64,000 nucleotides of DNA from Motacilla alba alba (lineage: Eukaryota > Chordata > Aves > Passeriformes > Motacillidae): NCBI RefSeq assembly GCF_015832195.1, contig NC_052021.1, positions 2,170,001-2,234,000 of the forward strand, written 5' to 3'. How positions within the stretch are numbered: the stretch's first letter is position 1; each line of letters opens with the position of its first letter. Both the position numbers and the translations under genes were made by a program. The notes beneath the pieces were generated by a model. It had not been told where the DNA came from. It saw nothing but the letters and a program-made list of their open reading frames with translations, and did not search any database. Of the stretch, positions 1-11,100 are shown piece after piece.

Positions 1-1297
1 GGGAGCCTGGGTGTTCTTGCCGATCCACTCCTCCACCTGCCGGGTGAGGGGCAGCCCGGCGAAGCGGAACATCTCCCGCGCCTTCTGCAGCGGCGCCCGC
101 GCCACGTCCTCGTAGCGCACCAGCATGTAGCGGCCCCGCAGCCAGCCCGGCCGCCGCAGCCCCAGCTCCGCTGACACGCGGATGCTCTCGCAGTGGCCCC
201 GCAGCCGCTGCACCTCCTCCTCGCGCAGCGGAGCCTCCCCTTCGGACGCCCACTTCTTCCAGGTCTCGTACTTGCCCGAGAAGGCCACCATGCGTGAGGC
301 CAGCACGGCGCGGGGGTCCCGCACCAGCTGGATGATGCGCAGGTCCAGTCGAGGGTCCTCCGCCAGCGGCTGCAGGAACTCCAGCTGCCGGATGCGCACC
401 GTCTTCAGGGCCACGTGCTGCTTGCGCCGGCACGCCTCGGCCGCCAGCGTGATGTTGAGGGGGCCGCAGCGGCGGTTCTTGCAGTAGTACTTCTCAAAGA
501 CCTTCTTGGTGCTGGGCGTGCAGACGGGCTCCTCGCACAGCGAGTGGCTGGAGCCCCGCCGAAACAAGAAGGGCGTCAGGTGGCCCTCGGGAACTGGTGA
601 GATGAAGTTCTCTAAGATGTAGAGGTCGCAGAGGAGGAGCTGCTTGAGGACGTCTCGGTAAACCAAGGCAGAGCCCACCGCGCTGGCTCCCCCCGGCAGG
701 AAGGTCACCGTCTTCTCGACGTGCCAGAGGGGCTCAAAGAGGTAGAAGATGCTGCCCTGCTGGTTGAAGAACTCGCCGACGAAGGAGGAGCCAGTGCGGG
801 TGGTGGCCATCAGCAGGACGTGCCGCCGTGGCCCGGGGTCCCCGTCACCTGCCAGCTGCAGGGTGATGTTGTACAGGTGGGACCTCAGCTGGGAGAAGGC
901 AGCGTCCAGCTCCTGCAGCGAGGCCAGCGAGCCGTTCTTGGCCGGTGCTGGGCTGACCTCAGTGCTGTTGGCCTCTGCCAGTGCCTGCGGGGACTGCTTC
1001 AGCTTGTCCGAGACCCTGTGGGGAGACCCAGCCCGGCCTGGAGGACAACGGGACCACCCTGCATCCCAGTGGGGACTTGGGGGGCTCCCGCTGCATAGGA
1101 GCTCAGGACTGGGGGAGAGGGGCTGCAAACCTTGGCGTGGCTCAGATGCCCGCTGCCTACCTGGAGATGAAGTTGTTCTCCTTCTCGATGATGACGAGGC
1201 TGATGACGAAGACCAGCAGGACGGCGTACTTGCTCTTCATCTTCAAGCAGTGCAGCAGCTCCCGGATATCCTGGGGCAAAGCGCGTCGGATCTCCAT
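1..1297 (-). CDS. CHST3: CHST3, carbohydrate (chondroitin 6) sulfotransferase 3, 5' part
   Basis: Golgi type II membrane enzyme that transfers sulfate from PAPS to C6 of GalNAc in chondroitin (known for the family). Two coding exons are visible: 1161-1297, starting at the ATG at 1297-1295 and ending at donor GTAGGC, and 1-1015, entered through acceptor CACAG. The joined frame gives 384 residues; human CHST3 has 479, so about 95 C-terminal residues lie beyond the left edge. A short cytoplasmic tail is followed by one membrane anchor (about residues 20-38, [15 protein letters not shown]). The 5'-phosphosulfate-binding motif [12 protein letters not shown] lies near residue 115 and the 3'-phosphate-binding motif [13 protein letters not shown] near 276. 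The sequence at the window edge, [11 protein letters not shown], still follows human CHST3. The start fits the human N-terminus (LPQD, SLKM-like segment). CHST7 is the nearest alternative but fits less well. Upstream non-coding exons are discussed separately. Confidence 0.95.
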
Positions 1298-1365
1298 GGG
1301 GAACACACACGGGTCCCTCCTGCACGCCAGGAAGGTGTCTTGAGCTAGGGCCTCGCCAGCCCTGC
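1298..1365 (-). other. CHST3: CHST3 5' UTR portion of the first coding exon
   Basis: The bases just upstream of the CHST3 start codon follow a pyrimidine-rich acceptor (CTTCTCCCCACAG, minus strand) whose AG ends at 1366. The coding exon would then carry 68 nt of 5' UTR. A weaker CAG (TGCTTGCAG) lies about 40 bases further out, so the boundary is uncertain. In mammals this exon is also preceded by a non-coding first exon, which agrees with an acceptor here. Confidence 0.5.
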
Positions 1366-4300
1366 CTGTGGGGAGAAGACTCAGCATGGTGACGGTTCCC
1401 TGCAAGCAGGGTCAGAGGCTGACAAAGGCTGGACAAGAGCAGTAAAAAGTGGAAGCTCCTCCCTACTGCTCCATCCCACCCCCGACTGCTCCATCCCATT
1501 CAGCAGCTGCCTGAATGCCCCATCGCTGCTCCTCCTCCTTCCCAAAATATATCTGCTCGACAGGACCCCCTCCCACTCTTCCACCAGCCACCCCTGCCCA
1601 CCCTGAAACCCAATCCCTGCCACCCGACAGCTGCCTGCTTCCCGCTGGCAAAAACCTGCTGCTGCCAGCGAGGGAGCCCCCGCATCATCCGGATCTTCGG
1701 CACATTGTGGCTCCCAACCTCTGGAAAGGGGAGGGTTGGAGGCTCCACCGTAGGGCCCCAGTGTGGGGCTGAGCAGCTTCCGCCTTCCCCCAGCATGGCA
1801 GCAGCAGCTGCTGAGCCTCGGAAATGAAACCCAGAGAGTTTTCAGGAACAACGGCGGGCCGGAAAACACTGCTGCTGCCAGTCCCTCTCGGGGAGTAGAA
1901 TGCTCCGGGGGAGGTTTTTGCCAAAAAAGAGGGGAAAAAAAAAAAAACCAAACCAAATGATGGCGCAGCTGCTTGGTGTGGGATGCGAAACCAGGAGACT
2001 TGGCATCCCCGCCCAGCAGAAAAGACCCGCCCTCCCCAGCCTCTCCTTCAGCGCCCGAATCGGGGTGTTGCTGGAAACCGCTCTGAGTCACACCAAACCC
2101 ACACCCCAGCTGGAGACTTTGGGGGCCACAGCCGCTCTTTCGGGCTCTGGGGCAGGTCCCCAGTGTGCAGACTTACACCCCTAGGCCTTGCTGGCACCTG
2201 CCACCTGCCCGGGGTGACGCCGTTCGCTCGTCCCGCTTTCTTGGCCAGACTTTCGGTGACTCAGGGAAAGTCTATTTAGCCTTGGCTGCGACCCCGGCAG
2301 CCCGTCCCAGCCCTGCTTTCAGGGTGAAGGAGGGGAGCCAGGCAGAGCCCCATCCTCTGGGGGGCCTCGGGGTTTGCTGGAGGGGAGATGCCCGGGCCAA
2401 GCCTCGGCATCTGCAGCCCCCGGCAGCGGAGCGTGGATGGGGAAGCCCTGCCAGGCATTGCGTCACGTCGCAACCTCTTCCGCATCGTGCTCGGCCAAAA
2501 TGAGCATTTTTTAGCGTTGCTCGCTGAGTGCCCCTCCGGCTGGGAAGGAGGGAGCGTGAGCAGGAGGGGTGGGATGTGTCCCGGGGCCAGGGCAGCACCC
2601 CAGCCTGTCAGGTTCCCGGTCCTCTCTGTGCGAGGACCAGGAATTTCCCAGCTTGAGCAAAGCACTCAGCTCCCGAGGCTTGGCTTCCAGCCATTTCCTT
2701 TCCAGCAAAACCTTCTAAAAAGAGACATCCACACCCACGCACCCAGGAAACTCAGGATTTAGTGGGATGCAGGGACTCTGGAGAGGCCTGGCAGCCCCAG
2801 AGCCCTCCCACAGTGGTCCCCCAGCTCCCCCCTTTCAGCAAGGGGCAGCCCCGGCACACATGTGTGCGTGTGTGTGCTCGTGTGTGTGTGTGTTTAACAG
2901 CCCTGTTAGTTTAGTTTGTCATCACGCCGCTCCTCGGGGACAGGCCAGCAGCCGGGGCAGGTGCCTTTCGCCAGCCGCCCCTCATATTCCGCCCTCCTCG
3001 GTCGTGCCCTCTCGATGACAGGATTTGTCGGAGTGTTTGAGCAACCGAGAGAAACAAATCAAATACACGAAGTCCTCGGTGTGCGGCCGCGTCTCCGAGT
3101 CACAGCGTCCCAGGCAGCGGTGATCGGCATGCCTGCCCTCGCCTGGGGCTGGGGACAGTCCCCTCGCACGGGGGACGGCATCAACCGCTTCCTCACACAA
3201 ATCCCTGGACAAAGCCAGCCCCGCGTTTTCCCCCTCTAATGCCCCCAGCTGCCTGACCACAAATGAGCCACAGAGCAGGAATTATTCACGGGGGTGACAC
3301 AGAGAACCATGTCCGGCAGCGCCGGCAAAACCCTCCTTCACAGGCGCGGGGCAGACATCGTTCACTAAATCAACAACCGGCTGCAAATCCTGCCCGGGAC
3401 CCGCGGGGCGGCAGCGACAGGCGCGGGGCCCCGGCAGGGCTGAGCTGTGGGGCTGGGGACACGAGGGTGACCTGGTGAGGCTGCCTGGCATCCCGAAGCT
3501 CTTCCTTGCTGGGGCCCGCGTGGCGCAGCCCAGCTGGGGCACTGTGCAAGCCACAAGTGCCCCTTTGTGAGGGGAACAGAGGGGCTCTGTGTCCCCTGCA
3601 CGTTCCCCTCCAGGGCTCTGCCGGGATGGGATGGATCAGGATCAGGAGAACCATCGGGATGCTGCTGCTGCTGCCCCAGGGTGCCCTGCCAGTGTCCACT
3701 CCTGGGGAATGCACCTGTGTGAGCAGACGGATGGATGGACATCACCCCTGGAGATGGTAGGCAGTGTCATCTTGCTCTCCACGTCCCAAAGCAAAGAGGA
3801 ATAATTTCCAGGAATGCTAAACTGAGATGCTGCAGAAGGCAGCACCCACAGCTCAGATGCTGCTCCCTGCCTTTTCCTATCCCTCAGGCTGGAAGTGCTT
3901 TTCAATTCAGCAGGGATGGCTGCAATTCCTATTGCAGAGATCTATGGATTTCCCAGATGAGTTAAAGCCAGGAAAAGGAGCTTTTTTTGGGTGGTGTTGG
4001 GGATTTTGTTCCCATGGAAATCTGCCCAGGTGGGATCCTCCACTACCAGCAAGTTAACTTAACCTTGCCACAGCAAGAAGGAAGGACTTGGACAGTAACG
4101 GAGACACCAAATCATTCCAGTCCACTGGAGCAAGTTGTTTTGTGGGATGGATGTTCTCACTGGTGGTGCAGGTGGGGTGAGAAGAGCAGAGGCCCTGTGA
4201 GAGGAAGGAGGGAAGGGCTGCTCCTGTCACCCTTCTGCAGGGCATTCCACGGGACTGTCTGGCTGGCAGAGCAGAGCAGGGGGTTTGAGCTCTGTTTTGG

Positions 4301-6600
4301 GAAAGGAAAGGTCTTACACAAAGCCTTGGGGCTCTCCTTCCCCAGCTCTGGCTGCCCTGAACCCCCACCAGGTGAGATCCAGGAAAGAAAGATGCCTGTG
4401 GCTGCCAGGGGCAGCCAGCTGGAGGTGAGACTGGATGAAGTCACATTTTCCTCTGGTGATTCAACAGGCAACAACTGAGCTCTGGACACAGAAAGGCAGT
4501 GAAACACCCACGTGCAGGAGTTCCCTCCCTGCCTGAGATCCTTCTGACGATCCAGCCCCCATCCACTCCCATGCATCCCTCCATGGAAGCCCACAGTGAC
4601 CTGCAGCTGAGCTCGCTGCCCCTGGCGCTGCTGCTGCACTGAGTAATTCCCTCCACGGTCCTTTACTTCATCAGACTTCCATCAGACACTGGGATCAGCA
4701 GAACACAGGGGCGGAACAACAAAGAGATAAGGAGCACGGGCTTATCTGCTCTCCGTGCTGCTCTTTGTCTGCAACCTGGGAAAAAAAAAAAACCCTCTGT
4801 ATTTACTCTTTCAACTATTTCCGCTCCCAGCTTCCTCCCGAGGCTGGCCTTGGGAAACGTGCCACCAGAGCTTCCCACTTTGCTTTCATCTCCCAGCAAT
4901 TTTCATCCTGGTCCTGGCTGTCCTCCAAGGCATGGCACAAGCACAGCACTGCTTCGGTTTGCCCCGCGGCGCAGCTAAGGAGCCTGTCCAGGCAGGTATT
5001 TTTTGGTTAAAAACATGTCTAGTCAAGCTAAAAAAAAAAAGAGGGGAAAAATGTCACCTCCTACGATGTTTATAAAGTTGCTGAGAATAGTCACAATCCT
5101 CATCAAACTGAAGCCTGGAAACTGCCCATTGGAGGAGAAAGTTGGGAATGGAAAGTCCTTCTGACTCAGAGGTTACACTCAGGAGCAGCAGCAGCACTGG
5201 CACAAACAGGCACCACTGGAACAACTTTGTTTTCACTACACGAGCTCTCAAACTCCAGGTGCATGAGGTTGTCCCCTGTCCTCTCTCCACTGTCCTGCCT
5301 GCTCTCTGTGATGACCCAGATGAGCCGTCCGTGTTCCTCGTGTCCCAAAAACCACTGTGCAGAAGGGGTGTAGAGGCTGCTGAGGGCACAGTAATGTTGG
5401 TGACACGACCAGCACAGGCTTCATGGCCAGGACAGACTGGTCTTTTCTCTCCCTCACCTTGGTGGTGTCCAAAGAGACACCAAGAGTTTCCTCCTGACCC
5501 AGCAGAGAGGAGAGCTGCTGCTCCTGTCCCTGGTGAACCCAATGGGGCTCAGAGACATCGGTGCTGGGCGTGGGGATAGAACACGTGCATCTGCCAGGCA
5601 GGGACCAGCCTCTGGGCTTGGATCTGGACCAGGACCCAGCTAAAACACCTTCCACCTTGAAACCAACCCGTCGGCAACCACAGACACAGCTGGGGTGGGG
5701 TTTGCAGCACCACCTGCGGCAAAGGTGCGCGATCGAGTGCACCGAGCTGCTGGGCAGCGAGGGGGGCTGCAGAGCGGACCACCAAGACGGGTGAGAGGAC
5801 GTTTGCTCGGCGCCGGTGGCACAATGCCGGCTGCTGTGCGTGCCGGCGGCCCCCGGCCACGCTGGGAACCGCAAACGCCCGACCCTGCTTCAATGAGCCC
5901 TTTCTTTGGGGCGCAGAGCCGCGGTCCCTCCCACCGCCCCACACTCCTTCCCCTCACTGCTCCACGCTCGCCTGGAAGCTCCTCGGCCAGACCCACCCCG
6001 AAAGCAGGGATACGGCGCTCCCTGTGCCGCCTCTGCTCCCCTTTCAGCCCGAGGCGGGCGCCTGTAGCGCTCCAGGGGTGCAGAAGGGATTGGTGGCAAG
6101 AGATGTTGGCGAGGGGACAGTGACCTGTGCTCGAGTCAGCACAGGGAGACTGGGGGTGTGAAATCGAGCCGCACGCTGAAGCAACATGGCAGATGTGGAA
6201 AAATCGCGGAGTTAAACGCCTGTCCTGGTGTAGTGTTGTAAATCGTTGGCGGTGGAAAAGGAGACGCTTTCCTCCAGGCACCAAAGCCAGGCTCGGTGCA
6301 AAGGCAGTGGGGCGTGGGCAGCTCTCCCCGGCGTGGCCGCGAGCAGATGCTGAAATCCCCGCAGGCACTGAGGGGGGACTCTGCTGGGATAGCCTTTCCC
6401 CCCAGGGTACCCCCATGCCATCCGGGGCCCGTCTGAGGCCGTGAGGGTGTCAGAGTCCCAGCTCCGGCAGAAATGTCGCTGGCTCCCGGGCGCCGGGAGC
6501 CGGCCGAGGGCCAGCGTGCCCTGGTGGCCCCGGGACAGGAGGGGAAAGGGTGCGAACAACTTTCCAGTGCTCCCTGGTAGCGGCTGACAGGACGGATGAT
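1366..6600. other. Probable CHST3 5' intron, no gene seen
   Basis: This stretch lies between the first CHST3 coding exon and the CpG island to its right. Open frames in it are short and show no recognisable protein. It holds a (TG)n tract near 2865-2895 and several A-runs (1930-1950, 4780-4792, 5030-5045). I interpret it as the CHST3 5' intron, by inference from gene order and the known mammalian structure. Confidence 0.45.
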
Positions 6601-6609
6601 GCAACTCCG

Positions 6610-7680
6610 GGATGGTTGTGAGAAACTCATTTTCCAAAGTCTCCTTCTGTCGCCCCAAACGCGCTCCGCTCCGGACGGAGGCTCGGCGCTGCCGCTGCAG
6701 AGCTCGATCCCATTCCATTGATTTTTTTTTTCCCCCCGGGTTTTTTTTCCCCGAAAGAAAGGCGCAGGGAGAGCTGCTGAGCAGTCATGTGCTGGGAGGA
6801 CTTTCGGCAGCGGGGTGCTGGGATCCGGCTGTCCGCCGAGGGGAGGGAGGCAGCGGAGGAAGGGAGGCACCGCCGGCTCTGCCCCGCTGCGGGAGCGGGC
6901 GGCGGGGGGCCCCGCACCGAGACAAAGGAGCGGCCGAGGCCGGAGGGCGCACAAAGGAGCCGGCGGAGCCCGGGGCCGCCCCGCGGGGGGATGCGGCCAC
7001 CGAGCCCCGGGCTCCCCGCCGGCCCCGCTCCCCCTGCCCGCGGCGGGGGGATGAGCTCGGGGCCGCGGCCCCTCCTCGCCCGCCCAACTTCCCGCAACTC
7101 CCCGCCGCGCCGGGAAAGACCCGATCCCCGCCGCCATCCTCCCCCTCGCCCCGGGGCTCCCGCTGCCCATCGCGCCGGCCCCGGCCCCCGGCTGCGCTCC
7201 GGCCCCGGCCCCGTCCGTCCCGACCCCCGCTGCACCTACCCGGCGGCGGCCGCTCCGCGGGGCGAGCTCGCCCGGTCCTGCCGTGCGGGAGGAGAGAGAG
7301 CAGCGGGTCCCCTGCTTTTCTTCACGGTGCTGTCATCCTCCCTCCCTCTCTCCCTCCCTCCCTCCCTCCCTCCCTGATTCCCTCCCTCCCCTCTTCCCTC
7401 CCTCCTTCCTTCCTTCCTTCCTCTCTGCCGGGGCAGCGGCGGGGGGAGCGGTCCCGACGCCTGGACGCGGGTCCCGGGGCGGGGCCGGGCAGGGTCCCCA
7501 GGCCAACCCCCGCTGCCCCCACCCCGGCACGCCAGGCCGGGAAACCGGGAGCTGCCGGCCCCCGCCTCGGGACCGCTGGAAGGGGCCGCCCGGGTGGGGA
7601 AAGGGGGGAAGTACGGTCCTGGGAGCCCACAGATACCCCGCGAAATTGTCCCGTCTGGGCCAAGGTGAGTCCCCTCCCGG
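6610..7680. promoter_or_regulatory. CpG island, probable CHST3 promoter and first exon
   Basis: About 1 kb of very GC-rich sequence dense in CpG contains many GC boxes and poly-G/C runs. Its position upstream of CHST3 suits that gene's promoter. On the minus strand a good donor, CGG|GTAGGTGC, ends a possible non-coding exon at 7240. On the plus strand an equally good donor, CCAAG|GTGAGTCC, begins at 7665. The island may therefore fire in both directions, with a plus-strand non-coding transcript. The long open frames here are typical of GC-rich DNA and I do not call them genes. Confidence 0.55.
7338..7427. repeat. (CCCT)n/(TTCC)n pyrimidine tract in the CpG island
   Basis: Nearly pure pyrimidine strand built of CCCT and TTCC units, interrupted by a few bases (GATT near 7375). 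The complementary strand is a purine GGGA/GGAA tract. Such mirror-like polypurine tracts can form triplex DNA; here it sits at the edge of the presumed CHST3 promoter. Confidence 0.85.
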
Positions 7681-8547
7681 GCACCACGGGCTGATTTGGG
7701 CTGTAGGCTTCCTGCCCAAAGCAGGGTCACGCTGGGGTGGTCGGGGCTTTATCCTGAAAGCCTCCAAGGATGGAGCTAGTATAACCTCTCTTTGCTCACT
7801 GCCGTACTGGAGAAATTGTTTCTTCTTCTATCCACTCCAAACCTCTCCTACCCCGGCTCTCACCATCCCATCATGTGAGGAACCTGGCTCCATCTCTGTG
7901 ACCACCTTGTGGCAAGGTTCCTCTTTGTTCTCCTCAGCCAAAACTGGCTTCAAGGTCAGCACCTTTCTCCCTGAACTCCACTTTGTCCCCACACAGGAGC
8001 TGTGGGTGGGTGGGTTGGTCCCACCGTGGTGTGCTGTGCTGCTGAGGTCACATCTCTGTGCTCCAAGAGGGCAGGGAGTCAGAGCAGCCTACTGGGAGCA
8101 GCCCAGGAGCACTGGGGGACACCGGCTGTCACTGTCCCTGCAGGGCAGGCTTAGGGTCTGGAGCATTAAATCCTACAGAAATGACTGTTTTGGCTGAAGT
8201 GCAGAAATGCTCCCAGCTCCCTCAGAGCTCTGTAATGTAAGACACCGAGGAGCTGAAAGACATCTGGCAGGGCAAGCAGAGAGAGATCCAAAAAAACCAG
8301 TCCCCATAAAAACTTTCAGCCTTCTTTCACATTCCTGGCATAGTTTTTCTGCTACGCATGTGGCATTGACAACAAAATGCAAGTTTTCTTGGCATTTAAG
8401 TGTGGTGATCAACATCATTCATCACTCCTCAGTGGCTTCCCGTGAGCCAAGGTGATGGGCATGGGTTTGCATGGAGAGCGCCAGCACCTGGTGGCAGAGT
8501 GGGTGTGCAAACAGCAAGGCGGGGAAGCCTGGGTGTGATGTTCATGG

Positions 8548-8615
8548 CCTTCCTTCCTTCCTGCCTTCCTGCCTTCCTCCCTCCCCACCCTTCCCTCCTT
8601 CCCTCTCTTTTCCTG
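8548..8615. repeat. (CCTT)n/(CCTG)n simple repeat
   Basis: Pyrimidine-rich imperfect repeat of CCTTC, CCTGC and CCTCC units, about 68 bases, of the same kind as the tract in the CpG island. Confidence 0.75.
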
Positions 8616-9689
8616 GTTCTAGCAGGCACCCACACCAGTGGCTCTGCAATCCAGCTGCAGATAGGCAGGACATCTCTGCTAACTCCGGGGCTTTGGCTTC
8701 TGCGGCACTGCTGATGGAGCTGGGGTGAAGGGCAGTGTCCCTGAAGGAAACTCAGCCCAAACGAGGCAGCCCCGGGGCTGGCAGGATCGGGCCTGTGTCG
8801 GCTGTCAGGCTGATCATGTCAGAAAAGAGCAGATAAATCTGGCTGGCCGCACAGTGCAGGGGTTTTGTGGGGTTTTGAGACACAGCAAAACACTTTTAAG
8901 CTCCTCGCTTGTTATTTCAACTGGAGCAGGGCATTCTGCCTCGGTTTATCTGGGCAAAGATCTTGGCAAAACCACAACCCCGATGCATAAATAATTTTGA
9001 GATGAGGGCAGAGAGAGGCGGGTGGGCAGCTGAACACCCACACGAGTGGGTGTCACTGTCCTTGCAGGATGCTTTAGCGGCAGGAGCAGGGGACAGAGCT
9101 CTCCTCGCTGTAGGGCACAGCCTGAGCCCGGGGCGAGCTCCCTGCCAGCTCTGCGAGCACACGTGGGGCTCGGGACGGAGATCACCTTCCTGCTTCATCA
9201 ATAATGAAGCTGGCACGGGAGGAACAAAGTGGCTTCTGCAGCCCTCGCACTGCCGAGAGAGGCGGCGGCAGAGGCAGGGAGTTGTGTTTCCTCCGCCCTT
9301 CGCTTACCTGCGGGATCACATTCCCTCCGCCGCCCATTCCTCCTCCCCAGGGATAACAGAGACGCTGCTCCTCGCTCCCTGTGTTGGACAAAGGCGTGGA
9401 GGCAAAGGAGGAGTCCCCACAATGACATCAGGAGCAAGGAAAGGGCGACGTGTCTCTATAGCAACCAGGATGCTCTGGGTTTTCGGGGAATAACCAGCAG
9501 CTGCTGGTGAAACCAAGCATCTGCCGCTGGTTTTACACCCTCGGTTCAAGTTGATGATGTGGCAGTGACCAGGTCAGGCTACAATTTGAAAAAACCTCCC
9601 CTGGTTTTTCCTCTGTCAGCACCAGGGCAGCATCTCATTTTTATCACTGGCGTGATAAAAAGCATTGTCCCATCTCGCAGGATCTGCTT

Positions 9690-10105
9690 CAACAATTTAG
9701 GTAAAAACCAGAGATAATCAGTTGTTTTTTTGGGTGGTAAAATCTACTTAAAACGTAGGAGACAAAATGGTGTGGGAATTCGAGTTAGTCAGCAGGGAAG
9801 AGAATGATTTGAGGTAAAAATGATGTAATCAACAGGTAGGAAAAATTTTGTCAAGAAAACTTTAGGTGGTCTGTAAGGAACAGCAAATATTTTGGGGGTA
9901 AGCTGTGAGATGATCTGTAGGGGACATAATTACATTTTTTGCAATAGCCTAGAGGTAATCAGCAGGGGTTTTTTAATGTTAAAATATAGGCAATCTATTG
10001 GGGAAAGAATGAACATATTGGAAATAAGACAGAGGGTTCTTTTGATTGTAAAATCTGTAGAGGATGAAATGAACTTTTGAGGGCTAAATGTGAGTTAATC
10101 TCTAA
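9690..10105. repeat. Degenerate AT-rich tandem repeat
   Basis: A core resembling GGTAAAATCTG followed by TAATC, a purine-rich AGGGGA segment and a T-rich end recurs roughly every 40-50 bases. Examples are GGTAAAAATGATGTAATC, GTAAGCTGTGAGATGATC, AGGTAATCAGCAGGGG and GTAAAATCTGTAGAGGATG. Copies are strongly diverged and vary in length. I do not recognise it as a known element; it looks like an old minisatellite. Confidence 0.4.
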
Positions 10106-10292
10106 ATCTTCATCCCAGATTATTGCACAATATCATATTTTCAGTTTTAAAAACACCTCACTCAATGAGCAGCAGGACTGATCCGTGTCCCAAACCACTT
10201 CCACCTTTTTTAAACACCAGTGGCTTCATCTGCTGGGAGAAGAAAGTGGGAAACAATGACAAATAAATGTGGGGAGATATCAGGGAGTTGCA

Positions 10293-10340
10293 GACTGGTT
10301 TAGGTTGGAAAAAACCTAAAAGATCACCTAGTTCCAACCA
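10293..10340 (-). mobile_element. CR1 LINE 3'-end fragment
   Basis: Short decayed match to the CR1 3' terminus read on the minus strand: on the plus strand, GGTTTAGGTTGGAA followed by AAAGATCACCTAGTTCCAACC. Only about 48 bases survive. Confidence 0.7.
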
Positions 10341-10982
10341 TGAAATCTATTTTTCCTGCTGTATCATCTAAAGCCCTTTGAGCTGGTAAGAGTTAAAAGC
10401 AAATCTCCCAATCTTCAGGGAACAGGCTAACTAGCACTTTCCTTTGGCATAATGAAGCATTGCTATTTCTGCACCTTTTTGAGTCTCCAAAGCTTGTTTA
10501 AAACAAAATGCCTCATGTGGATGCTGAGTGTGAGAATAGAAAACCCCAAAGGATGCAATTTATTGGCAGAAGACTTTACAATTCCTCCTCTCTTCCTTTT
10601 CCCAAAGGAAATGAAACAATAACTAACCATTTCCCCCACCCTGTGTGGGTGCATCACCCCGGAGCTGGGAGCAGGGTGTGTGTGGGTGTGTGCCCAGCCA
10701 TCCCAGGGGCTCCAGTTTCCCATAACCTGCACCAGGCCTTCCCAAGGAAAGCACTTTCAGTAAAGACCGCCTGGCTACGGGCTGCTATCAAGAAGGTGAC
10801 AGTGTGAAAATCCTCGTCATCCTCCAAGGGCTGAATGCCATTTTTAATCACTGATCCACCTGTCCTTGGCCTTTTCCTCTTAAACCTTCCCACATAAACC
10901 TCACAAGGGAGTTTCCATCCCCTGTGCCAAGGCTGCCCTGCTTTTCCTGTGGAATGCAGAACCAAGAGTTGGAACTTTTCTA

Positions 10983-11100
10983 GGTTTTTTTTTGTTTGTT
11001 TGGGGTTTTTTGTTTGTTTGTTTTCTGGTTGTTTTGTTTGTTCAGTTTTGGGGTTTGTTTGCTCGCTCGAGTTTTTGGGTTTTTTTGGCTTGTTTTTATG
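10983..11100. repeat. (TTTG)n-rich low-complexity tract
   Basis: Runs of TTTG and TTTGG units with interruptions, about 118 bases. No element with recognisable ends accompanies it. Confidence 0.7.

Noticed and set aside
6136..7730. Several long open frames on both strands (up to 360 codons) in the CpG island
   Set aside because: High GC lowers stop-codon frequency; the translations are Pro/Arg/Gly-rich, overlap each other on both strands and match no domain.
10983..11100. Possible SINE tail or retrotransposon poly(T) at the TTTG-rich tract
   Set aside because: No adjacent element body or target duplication could be recognised; best called a simple repeat.
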